From: Streptomyces zagrosensis
GTDB taxonomy: Bacteria > Actinomycetota > Actinomycetes > Streptomycetales > Streptomycetaceae
Length of the DNA stretch: 64,000 bases
Assembly: GCF_014203645.1 (NCBI RefSeq)
Contig: NZ_JACHJL010000016.1
Span: 117,155 to 181,154, forward strand
Reading direction: 5' to 3'
Part shown: positions 42,112-49,229 of the stretch, in pieces
Position numbering within the stretch: the stretch's first letter is position 1
Layout: every line of letters begins with the position of its first letter
The notes under the pieces: model-generated
What the model saw: the letters and a program-made list of their open reading frames with translations, nothing else
What the model was told of the DNA's origin: nothing
Databases searched by the model: none
Program-made: the position numbers and the translations under genes

Positions 42112-43166
42112 GCGCTCTTGAACTTTCCTCGCCACACCAAAATCGCGAAGAACGGGGCGCCGAGTAGGGCCACCACGACCCCCGCGTCCAACTCGCCAGG
42201 CCGCACCACCAAGCGCCCCACGATGTCGCAGACCAGCAGCACGACGGAGCCGAGCAGCCCCGCGTACGGCACCAGCCAGCGGTAGTCAGGGCCGGTGAGA
42301 TACCGGGCCACGTGAGCGACCATGAGCCCCAAAAACGCGATGGGGCCGCACGCCGCCGTGGCCGCGCCCGCCAGCAGGGTGATGGCGATGATGCCGATGG
42401 TCCGGCTCAGCGCGATGTTCACTCCAAGGCCCCGCGCCACGTCGTCACCCAGGTTGAGCAGGTTCAGGGCGGGCAGGGTGATCACTGTCAGCGCCAATCC
42501 GACCGCGATGAACACGGTCACCGGCCAGATGACGTCGAATCCGACACCGGCCACGGACCCCGAGTTCCAAAATCGCAGCGCATTCAGCGACTTCTGGTCG
42601 GACAGTGCGACCGCCGTGGTCATCGCCGTGAGAAACACCGTGATCCCTTGCCCGGCCAGGGCAAGCGTCAACGGGTTGCCCGCCCCCCGGCCAATGCTCG
42701 CAAGGCCGAAGACGATGACGCCGGCGACCGCGGCCCCCGCAAACGCGAACCAGACGTACTGGAACGGGTCGGTAAGCCCAAACACGGCGATCACCGTCAC
42801 CACGGCGAACGAAGCACCGGAGTTCACGCCCAGCAGCCCCGTGTCGGCGATGGGGTTGCGCGTGTACCCCTGGATCAGCGCACCGCCGACCCCCAGCGCG
42901 ATGCCCGCCACGATCGCGAGCACCGTCCGGGGCACCCGCACGGTCTCCATGATGAGCCTGATCTCGGTGCGCCGCTGATCGGAGTCGGGCGCCGCGAACA
43001 GCCCGTGCCAGACCTCGGCGGGACTCAACGCGCGGGCACCAACGGCCAACGACACCATCGCGGCGATCGCAAGGATCACCACCAGCGCGCCCAACCCCAC
43101 CCCCCGCCGCCGACGAGCCTTCGATATCCCCGGGGGCACGGGGCGCTCCACTACAGTCGTGCACAT
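42108..43166 (-). CDS. cchC: Siderophore ABC importer permease (FecCD type), first subunit
   Basis: 352 residues from the ATG at 43166 (MCTTVVERPVPPG); the frame is open to 43349 but that upstream part is out of frame with the real cchB remnant there. FecCD signatures: VRVPRTVLAIVAGIALGVGG, TRNPIADTGLLGVNSGASFA, NLGDDVARGLGVN and GPIAFLGLMVAHVARYLTG. Ten membrane spans are expected. The gene starts ten bases after the stop of the truncated monooxygenase ORF and is probably co-transcribed from iron box 4. Confidence 0.92.
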   Translation of the reverse strand: MCTTVVERPVPPGISKARRRRGVGLGALVVILAIAAMVSLAVGARALSPAEVWHGLFAAPDSDQRRTEIRLIMETVRVPRTVLAIVAGIALGVGGALIQGYTRNPIADTGLLGVNSGASFAVVTVIAVFGLTDPFQYVWFAFAGAAVAGVIVFGLASIGRGAGNPLTLALAGQGITVFLTAMTTAVALSDQKSLNALRFWNSGSVAGVGFDVIWPVTVFIAVGLALTVITLPALNLLNLGDDVARGLGVNIALSRTIGIIAITLLAGAATAACGPIAFLGLMVAHVARYLTGPDYRWLVPYAGLLGSVVLLVCDIVGRLVVRPGELDAGVVVALLGAPFFAILVWRGKFKSA

Positions 43167-43176
43167 GTCGCGTACG

Positions 43177-43338
43177 TTATCCCTTTGATCCACCGCAAAT
43201 GCCCGGCCAGTTGGGCACCCTGCGCTCGCGTGTGGCGCGCTTGCTGAACGAGATCGCCAGGGCCTCATTGCAGGAGCCGAAGCCGAAGCCAATGAGGTCG
43301 TGGACCGGTGGTGCGTCGTCAGGAAGAACCTGTGCCAT
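43177..43338 (-). pseudogene. Truncated L-ornithine N5-monooxygenase remnant (cchB-like)
   Basis: 53 codons from the ATG at 43338 (GGGAG five bases upstream) to TAA at 43177. Residues 13-31 read HDLIGFGFGSCNEALAISF, which closely fits the N-terminal FAD-binding motif of SidA/PvdA/IucD hydroxylases (DxxGxGFGPxNLALAI). After about residue 32 similarity stops and the frame ends; the other ~400 residues are gone. Position (just before the first permease), orientation and the upstream iron box all match cchB of coelichelin clusters. It could still be translated as a leader for the permease. Confidence 0.7.
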
Positions 43339-43423
43339 GTCACTCCCATCGTGCGGGAAAGCCGCCTGTCAGGCGTGGAGAGGGTACGAAAGGTGCGCGC
43401 GCTGGGGGAGCGGACCAGTTAAC

Positions 43424-43442
43424 TTAGGTGAGCCTAAGCTAA
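43424..43442 (-). promoter_or_regulatory. Iron box 4, before the permease/ATPase operon
   Basis: TTAGGTGAGCCTAAGCTAA matches the consensus at about 16 of 19 positions and lies 86 bp before the truncated monooxygenase start. It predicts iron repression of the cchC-D-E-like operon. Confidence 0.87.
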
Positions 43443-43561
43443 TGGTGCAATGCTGTCGATACCGGGGTCGGGGTCTGAATACGTCCCGGCTCTCGGGGGG
43501 AACTCGCCCCGTCGCTAACTAAGTAAGCATGGCTCACGTACGCGTATGCCGCCGGCCTCGA

Positions 43562-43591
43562 TCCCGTCTGTTCCCGTCTGTTCCCGTCTGT
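43562..43591. repeat. 10-bp tandem repeat, three perfect copies
   Basis: TCCCGTCTGT at 43562, 43572 and 43582, in the gap next to the siderophore locus. Confidence 0.9.
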
Positions 43592-43609
43592 TCGGCGTAT
43601 TGGCATCGG

Positions 43610-43641
43610 CCGCACCGCCGCACCGCCGCACCGCCGCATCG
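43610..43641. repeat. 8-bp tandem repeat, four copies
   Basis: CCGCACCG at 43610, 43618 and 43626 and a variant at 43634. Probable replication-slippage tract. Confidence 0.9.
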
Positions 43642-43823
43642 CTCCGCCGAGGCTGGGTGGACGAGACGCCCGCTGGTGCCGACGAGAGACGTCGTACGGG
43701 CGCGGCGGCATCCTCGCTTCCCTCTTGAAGCTTCCCTCTCGGAGCTTCCCTCTCGGCGCGAACCAACCGCACGCTCTCCGCTTCACGTTGAGCCGGCTCC
43801 CGCCCTCGCCATGGCAGACGCGG

Positions 43824-44483
43824 TCATGACCGCTCGCCGCGACGTGCGCGGTAAGCGCGTTGTTGGCAGGCGCGTGAGCAGTATTTCCGGGGCCGGCCGC
43901 GGGCGGCCCGTGGCACCGGCTCCCGGCAACTGAGGCAGAGCACCGCGTTTTCGTCACACAGAGGCGAATGCGCGACGCTTTCGTCACGCGTTGGCGTCTT
44001 TTCGCGCTGCTTTCCGCCGCTGCGGGCCGCGCGAGCGGCGGCGACGAGGTCGGTACCGAAGAAGCGTCCGCGTGGGGTGTGCGCGGACAGCTCGGCCTCC
44101 AGGATGGGGCAGCACGCGATGTCGTCGTCCTCGCAGCGCAGCAGATGGGCGAGGTAGTCCCGGGCGGCCTCCAACTGCCCGATCCGCTGCCCCAGCAGCG
44201 TGATCTGCTCGTCGATGGTGCGCTGCCAGGCGCTGTGAGTGGCGTTTCCCGAGGTGACGACGGCCGCCTGGGCCAGCGGCAGCTGCCCCACCACGCAACA
44301 CAAGTAGGCGAGACCGACCCGGCGGAGGTCGGCATCGCGGTAGAGCCGCTTGCCGCCGTTGCGGGCGGGCGAGTTGAGCACGCCCTGGCCCTCCCACCAC
44401 CGCACCGTGGACGGCGCGAGGCCGTACAGCGCCGCTGCTTCGCCGATGGAGACCGCTTGGTGCATCACGAGTTCAGTTGACAT
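43824..44483 (-). CDS. MerR-type regulator with C-terminal Cys motif
   Basis: 219 residues from the ATG at 44483; a TTG at 44504 is possible. The N-terminal winged helix has SIGEAAALYGLAPSTVRWWE, NGGKRLYRDADLRRVGLAYL, and then a coiled-coil (QRTIDEQITLLGQRIGQLEA). The C-terminus carries CLSCREPVPRAARGRPRKYC followed by SRACQQRAYRARR: four Cys likely binding zinc, a motif seen at the ends of several Streptomyces regulators. Iron box 5 is about 25 bp upstream, so its own expression should be iron-controlled. It is divergent from the flavoprotein gene and may control it or the siderophore operons. Confidence 0.85.
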   Translation of the reverse strand: MSTELVMHQAVSIGEAAALYGLAPSTVRWWEGQGVLNSPARNGGKRLYRDADLRRVGLAYLCCVVGQLPLAQAAVVTSGNATHSAWQRTIDEQITLLGQRIGQLEAARDYLAHLLRCEDDDIACCPILEAELSAHTPRGRFFGTDLVAAARAARSGGKQREKTPTRDESVAHSPLCDENAVLCLSCREPVPRAARGRPRKYCSRACQQRAYRARRGERS

Positions 44484-44507
44484 CAAGTTGGCTTCACAAG
44501 GCAAGAT

Positions 44508-44526
44508 TTAACTAAGGCAAGCCTAA
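44508..44526 (-). promoter_or_regulatory. Iron box 5, before the MerR-type gene
   Basis: TTAACTAAGGCAAGCCTAA matches the consensus at about 13-14 of 19, and the symmetrical core CTAAGGCAAGCCTAAG is well kept. It is weaker than the other four boxes. Confidence 0.7.
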
Positions 44527-44873
44527 GTGGCTGTCGTTCTTGCGGTCGTTGGCGCGTTGTCCTGCCAGGCACAGCGCGATCGGTGGGTGGGGAACGGAGT
44601 CGGGTGAGTGGCCGAGTTGGCCACGGCACGGGACGAAGCGCGCCGGGAGCTGCTGTGGCTGCGCTCCGACGCCGGGGACCGTGCTCGCAGCAACCTTGCG
44701 GCCTAGTCGGGGTGTCCGCTGCCCACGGCGCACCATCGCGGTTCTGTCCCTCGGCCGCACCGCCACGAATCCGGGCTCCCCAGGTGAATGCACACCATGG
44801 ATGGCGCCGCCGGCCCGCTCAGCTAGCCGAGACAAGGCATTCATTTGCATGCCCGCAGTAGAAGGGTTCGATC
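44527..44873. other. Intergenic region before the flavoprotein gene
   Basis: 347 bp between the divergent MerR-type and flavoprotein genes. No second iron box and no clear dyad. Several frames are open but none has family features. Confidence 0.5.
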
Positions 44874-46178
44874 ATGGCAGATGTTGAATATTCGGAGACC
44901 GTCATCATTGGCGCTGGCCAGCAGGGGTGCGGAGTCGCCGCGGCCCTACAAGAGCTTGCTCACGAGTCGATCGTCCTTGACCGGGGAGAGATTGGTCAGT
45001 CCTGGGCGCATGAGCGTTGGGACAGCCTGCTCGTGGGAAGCGGAAACCTGTCAGTTCGGTTTCCTGGCTGGAATTACGATGGTGACGATCCCGGAGGTCT
45101 CATGCCGGGACGCGAGTTGGCCCGGCTGCTGCGCCGCTATGTGGAACAGCGCAATCTCCGGGTCATGCAGCACACGTCCGTTCGGGAGGTGGAGTGCCTG
45201 GCGGATGCCGCTGACCGCGACGAAGTGCGGTTCAGGACCCTGCTGTCCACCGGCGGTGTCATCGAGTCCCGCAACCTGGTCGCAGCATTGGGTGGTTACG
45301 CGGCCCCTCGAGTACCCGAGATGGCATCCGATGTGGACCCGTCCGTCCATCAAATACATTCGCGCTACTACCGCAACCCTGAGTCCTTGCCGGACGGGGC
45401 GGTCCTGGTGGTAGGCGCGGGAATCAGTGGCCAACAAATCGCTGACGAACTCGTGGACGCTGGGCGTGACGTCTTTTTGTCGGTCGGCCGACACCGTGCG
45501 TGGCCGCGCCACTATCGTGGCCGTGGCATCCAGGAATGGATGTTCGCCTTCTCGCTGTACGAGGATTTTGTCACGCAGAATGCTGGGGGTGAGGACGTGC
45601 CCATTCTGCCCGGCTTGCCGGTGGTCGGCGTGAAGGATGGAAGCGGCGATCTCAATCTCGGCACGCTGACCGAAAAGGGAGTCGTCCTCGTCGGCTCTAC
45701 GCGCTCGGCGGACCACCGAACCCTCCGCTTGGCAGACAACGTCGGCGCCATCGCGGAGGCGTCTTCCCGTTCATTTCAGCAAATAATTGATAAAATCGAT
45801 GCCGGTATACGGCAGCGGGGTTTTGTGGTGCCAGAGCAAATGCCGACACCCGGCGTCAACCTGGAGCACATATGTGATTTCGGAAAGAGTCTCGACCTGG
45901 CACGCCATAACATCACGACGATCGTATGGTGCACGGGATTTGGGCCGGACTACCGCATTCTGCCGCAGCGGGTGCTCGATGAGCGCGGGGCGCCCATTCA
46001 ACAAAAGGGCATCCTCGGGTCGATCCCCGGGCTGTACTACGCGGGGCTCCCGGACGGGAACTCGCTTGCCCCGGTGGCCATCGCGGCCAATGTCTCGAAC
46101 GGGCGATTCATCGCGCGCCAGATACACATCGACCACGTCATGCGGTCCGGCTCTTCGGTATCCATCGTCGCGCTGTAG
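44874..46178 (+). CDS. FAD/NADPH-dependent monooxygenase-like flavoprotein (CzcO/FMO type)
   Basis: 434 residues, AGAAGGG before the ATG. FAD site VIIGAGQQGCGVAAAL, then RWDSLLVGSGNLSVRFPGWN and DPGGLMPGRELARLLRRYVE as in CzcO-like flavoproteins. The NADPH site is VLVVGAGISGQQIADEL. The ATG-type motif is VWCTGFGPDYRIL. These enzymes are relatives of flavin monooxygenases and Baeyer-Villiger enzymes, not of the SidA ornithine hydroxylases. The gene uses more A/T-ending codons than its neighbours, suggesting later acquisition. Its place where cchB/cchA normally lie raises the possibility of N-hydroxylation, but nothing in the sequence proves it. Confidence 0.8.
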   Translation: MADVEYSETVIIGAGQQGCGVAAALQELAHESIVLDRGEIGQSWAHERWDSLLVGSGNLSVRFPGWNYDGDDPGGLMPGRELARLLRRYVEQRNLRVMQHTSVREVECLADAADRDEVRFRTLLSTGGVIESRNLVAALGGYAAPRVPEMASDVDPSVHQIHSRYYRNPESLPDGAVLVVGAGISGQQIADELVDAGRDVFLSVGRHRAWPRHYRGRGIQEWMFAFSLYEDFVTQNAGGEDVPILPGLPVVGVKDGSGDLNLGTLTEKGVVLVGSTRSADHRTLRLADNVGAIAEASSRSFQQIIDKIDAGIRQRGFVVPEQMPTPGVNLEHICDFGKSLDLARHNITTIVWCTGFGPDYRILPQRVLDERGAPIQQKGILGSIPGLYYAGLPDGNSLAPVAIAANVSNGRFIARQIHIDHVMRSGSSVSIVAL

Positions 46179-46266
46179 GAGCTTGCTTCCTCAGTGCATC
46201 CGCCCCTCGTGACGCGCTGGCGGTAATTCCCTACCGCAATGGCCGGAAAGGGCGCAGACTCCTTCC

Positions 46267-46884
46267 ATGTCAGACATGGAGTCGTTCCGGATCGCGGTCA
46301 CCGCGTGGGCGGCCGGTGGCCCCGGTGACGCCGCACGGGAACTGGCCGCCCGGCTGCCCGTCAAGGCAGCCATCCTGCTCGAAGGACCGAGCGACGCCGC
46401 AGCGGTCACCGCACTGGCCGCGAGCCGCGGCCGGAACCTGGCGGCCGAAGGAGTCTGCGTCCTGCCGATGGGCGGTGCGATGAGCGTCGGGCGCTTCGTC
46501 CACCTTCTCGGGCCGCCCGGCCTGGGCCTGCGTCTGGCGGGCCTGTGCGACGAGGGGGAACGCCGTTATTACGTCCGCAGCTTGGAGCGGGCCGGTGCAG
46601 CACAAGAAGGCTTCTTCGTCTGCGCGGCCGATCTGGAAGACGAACTCATCCGTGCGCTGGGCGTGACACGGGTGGCAGAGCTCGTCCGGGCAGAGGGCGA
46701 CCAACGCGCCCTACGGACCTTCCTGCGCCAACCCGCACAACAAGACCGCACCGCACAGCAACAGTTGCGGCGCTTCCTCGGAACGAAGAAGGGGCGCAAG
46801 ATCCGCTACGGCCGCGTACTCGTGGAGGCCCTGGACCTCGACCACACGCCCGCCCCGCTTGAGGACCTGCTGAGCAGCCTGTGA
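46267..46884 (+). CDS. Stand-alone TOPRIM-domain protein
   Basis: 205 residues. OLD-type TOPRIM: the first Glu in AILLEGPSDAAAVTALAASR, the acidic pair in LCDEGERRYYVR and then VCAADLEDELIRALG. The C-terminal part (TFLRQPAQQDRTAQQQLRRF, LGTKKGRKIRYGR) is basic and could bind nucleic acid. OLD-family TOPRIM domains are metal-dependent nucleases, usually fused to an ABC-type ATPase; here the domain is alone with no ATPase gene beside it. Function unknown, possibly DNA repair or defence. Confidence 0.8.
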   Translation: MSDMESFRIAVTAWAAGGPGDAARELAARLPVKAAILLEGPSDAAAVTALAASRGRNLAAEGVCVLPMGGAMSVGRFVHLLGPPGLGLRLAGLCDEGERRYYVRSLERAGAAQEGFFVCAADLEDELIRALGVTRVAELVRAEGDQRALRTFLRQPAQQDRTAQQQLRRFLGTKKGRKIRYGRVLVEALDLDHTPAPLEDLLSSL

Positions 46885-46897
46885 GCGTTGGCCTCCG

Positions 46898-46996
46898 TCA
46901 GGTCGCGGTCCGCCTCGTCCGCTTCGCGATCTGGCGTAGTGCGGTATCGGGGGTGACCTCGTCTTCGCTGATCTTCAGGCCAAGGGAATCGCTCAT
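46898..46996 (-). CDS. Small ORF (32 residues)
   Basis: ATG at 46996 with a good ribosome binding site (GGCGAGGAG, about ten bases upstream), TGA at 46898. It starts MSDSLGLKISEDEVTPDT and ends in a basic tail (AKRTRRTAT). It is convergent with the TOPRIM gene and divergent from the ArsR-type gene, whose operator lies between them. I do not recognise it. Confidence 0.4.
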   Translation of the reverse strand: MSDSLGLKISEDEVTPDTALRQIAKRTRRTAT

Positions 46997-47095
46997 CGAT
47001 GGGCACTCCTCGCCTGAATGGTGCGGCGCGGTTGCGGGGCGCGGCGCGCGTGCCCGGGGTGCCGGAAGGCGTCTCGCGGCTCACCGACGATGTTG

Positions 47096-47111
47096 TACGA
47101 TAACTATCGTA
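47096..47111 (+). promoter_or_regulatory. Palindromic operator before the ArsR-type gene
   Basis: TACGATA-AC-TATCGTA, a perfect 7-bp dyad with a two-base spacer, about 65 bp before the GTG. The A/T-rich sequence suits an ArsR-family site overlapping the promoter. It also faces the small ORF at 46898-46996. Confidence 0.75.
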
Positions 47112-47177
47112 GTATGTGGCGTGGTGATATGCGACATTCCCGTACCGTGATCGTTCGGAACAGCGTCAGGAGCAGCC

Positions 47178-47543
47178 GTGCCCACTCAGCAGGGCCCCAC
47201 CCCGTCAGCGGGCCGGGCACTCCAGCATCCGGACACCGATGCGATCCGCCTGGAAAGCGTGCTGCACGCCTTGTCCGATCCCATGCGGCTGCGCATCGTG
47301 TGCACGCTGGCCACTGACGGCGGCGAGATGGCGTGTTCCGTCTTCCAGCTGCCGGTCAGCAAGTCCACGTGTACGCATCATTTCCGTGTGCTTCGGGAGA
47401 GCGGTGTCATTCAGCAGATGTATCGGGGCACCGCCAAGATGAGCGTGCTACGCAAAGAGGAACTGGAACGCCTCTTCCCTGGCCTCCTTGACAGCGTGCT
47501 AGCCGCGGTGGAACACCAAGAGCGGCGACTTGGGACGCTCTGA
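47178..47543 (+). CDS. ArsR-family winged-helix regulator
   Basis: 121 residues from a GTG with AGGAG upstream. ALSDPMRLRIVCTLATDGGE and the recognition region LPVSKSTCTHHFRVLRESGVI are typical. The ELxCV(C)-type metal site of ArsR/SmtB is not present: the helix reads SKSTCTHHF with a single Cys, so it may sense something other than arsenic or cadmium. Autoregulation through the palindrome 65 bp upstream is likely. Confidence 0.9.
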   Translation: MPTQQGPTPSAGRALQHPDTDAIRLESVLHALSDPMRLRIVCTLATDGGEMACSVFQLPVSKSTCTHHFRVLRESGVIQQMYRGTAKMSVLRKEELERLFPGLLDSVLAAVEHQERRLGTL

Positions 47544-47646
47544 ACTCACCTTGGGAAAAGCGAACTTGACGAGGCGTCGGTTTTCGGGCCTGCCCGGCTC
47601 CGCGGGCTGTGCGTGTGCCGAGGTGACGAGCCGCGACGGTAGCGGC

Positions 47647-49095
47647 TCAGCGCGCCGTGCGTGCGGCGCTCAATAGGCTCTCCCAGTCCGCGATCTTGAC
47701 GTTCGTACGGCCCAGCTCGCGGCCCAGCGCCGCCTCCGCCTGCTCGATACGCACCCAGCCCGGCCACTCCACGGGGTCCTGCCCCAGCGCGCGCAAGGCC
47801 GTCAGCGCATCGGTGGCGACGACCCGTGCGGCCAGGTCCGGCGCGTCGGCGAGCAGTGAGGCAACGGTCTCCTTCGCGCACGGCCGATTGGTGCCAATCA
47901 CACCGGTCGGCCCGCGCTTGATCCATCCCGCGACATACTCACCCGCCGAAGGTGCCCCATCCCGCAGCACGCGGCCCGCCAGATGCGGCACCGTGCCCCT
48001 GTCCGGATCGAAGGGCAGCCCGGCTAGAGGCACTCCGCGGTAGCCGACCGAGCGCAGCACCAACTGGGCCTCGATGTCCTCGTAGCGCCCTGTGCCGACC
48101 ACTCCGCCGTGCCCATCGGGCGCCGTGCGCTCGAAGCGCACCGCTCGCACGCCGGCCACGCCCGCGCCATCGTGGCCCTTTGCCGCTGCGGTCGCGCTAC
48201 CCGCCGCGTCTGCCGGGTCTGCTCCGTCCTCGGCGGTCGCGTGTGCCCCTGGCCCGCTGGGAGGGCCGAGCAGTGCTACGGGACGTAGGAAGAACCGCAG
48301 GTGGATGCGGCGCTGCCGGCCCTGCGTAGGCTGCGTGGCCCAACCGCGGAGCACTTCCACATTGCGCCGGTTGACGGCGGGCAGGGCCGATGGGTCGGCG
48401 AACGCCGGGTCGATGGCCAGCTCATCGGGCTGCACCCGCACCTCGGCGCCGGGCAGCGCGCCCAACTCCCGCAGCTCCTTGGTGGTGAACTTGGCCTGCG
48501 ATGGCCCGCGTCGGCCCACCATATGGATGTCTCGCACCCGGCTGCGTCCGAGTACCGCGAGTGCGGCATCCGGCACATCGGTACTCCGTAGTTCGGCCGC
48601 TTCCCTGGCCAGCACCCGGGCGACATCCACCGCGACGTTGCCGACCCCGATCACCACGGCCGACGGGGTGGCGAGGGCGAACGGGTCCGCCGCGGCGTCC
48701 GGGTGAGCGCTGTACCAGGAGACGAATTCGGTGGCGGAACAGCTCCCGGCAAGCTCCTCGCCAGGCACCCCCAGCGGCCGATCGGCGGCGGCACCGATGC
48801 AGTAGACCACCGCGTGGTACAGCTCGCTCAACTGGCGGGGTGTGAGACCGAATTCACCGACGCGCACATTGCCCAGGAAGGTGACCCGAGGATCTTCGAG
48901 CACGGTCCGCAGATTGCCCTGTAGCGACTTGATCTTCTCGTGATCGGGGGCGACGCCGTACCGTACGAGCCCGAACGGGCAGGGCAGCCGGTCGAGGACG
49001 TGCACCGCAACATCGGGCACGAGGCGCTGCTGGAGAAGGGCTTGCGCGGTATACACACCACTGGGGCCCGAACCGACGACTGCGATGCGGAGCAC
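47647..49095 (-). CDS. Ferredoxin-NADP+ reductase, FprA/adrenodoxin-reductase type
   Basis: 482 residues from the GTG at 49095 (AAAGGAG upstream); the frame is open to 49176 but that part is not family-like. FAD motif IAVVGSGPSGVYTAQALLQQ, then LPCPFGLVRYGVAPDHEKIK. The NADP region is VVIGVGNVAVDVARVL, with VGRRGPSQAKFT binding the phosphate. The C-terminus has YVAGWIKRGPTGVIGTNRP. It passes electrons from NADPH to ferredoxins, often feeding cytochromes P450; none is encoded nearby. An Ala/Asp-rich insertion at about residues 285-315 is not typical of the family. Confidence 0.93.
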   Translation of the reverse strand: MLRIAVVGSGPSGVYTAQALLQQRLVPDVAVHVLDRLPCPFGLVRYGVAPDHEKIKSLQGNLRTVLEDPRVTFLGNVRVGEFGLTPRQLSELYHAVVYCIGAAADRPLGVPGEELAGSCSATEFVSWYSAHPDAAADPFALATPSAVVIGVGNVAVDVARVLAREAAELRSTDVPDAALAVLGRSRVRDIHMVGRRGPSQAKFTTKELRELGALPGAEVRVQPDELAIDPAFADPSALPAVNRRNVEVLRGWATQPTQGRQRRIHLRFFLRPVALLGPPSGPGAHATAEDGADPADAAGSATAAAKGHDGAGVAGVRAVRFERTAPDGHGGVVGTGRYEDIEAQLVLRSVGYRGVPLAGLPFDPDRGTVPHLAGRVLRDGAPSAGEYVAGWIKRGPTGVIGTNRPCAKETVASLLADAPDLAARVVATDALTALRALGQDPVEWPGWVRIEQAEAALGRELGRTNVKIADWESLLSAARTAR

Positions 49096-49229
49096 GGCGG
49101 AACTCCTTTCCGCTGGGGTTCCAGCATGGCACCCGCGGGAGCGCAGCGGGAGGTTCCGGGACGGAACGCTCATCACCAGTTGGGCTGCTTGAGACGGCAG
49201 AGCACCACGGAAGCCTTACGGGCGTGGCC

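Larger units (their letters stand above)
43339..43823. other. Intergenic region with iron box 4 and short repeats
   Basis: 485 bp between the truncated monooxygenase and the MerR-type gene. It holds iron box 4, three 10-bp repeats, four 8-bp repeats and a 14-bp duplication (near 43726-43758). No intact gene is visible, so this is the likely scar of the lost cchA/cchB region. Confidence 0.6.

Noticed and set aside
43562..43641. Repeats as a CRISPR array
   Set aside because: Units are 8-10 bp and directly adjacent with no spacers; no cas genes.
43515..43772. Minus-strand 85-codon frame in the iron box 4 gap
   Set aside because: Translation is produced by the short tandem repeats and has no ribosome binding site or family features.
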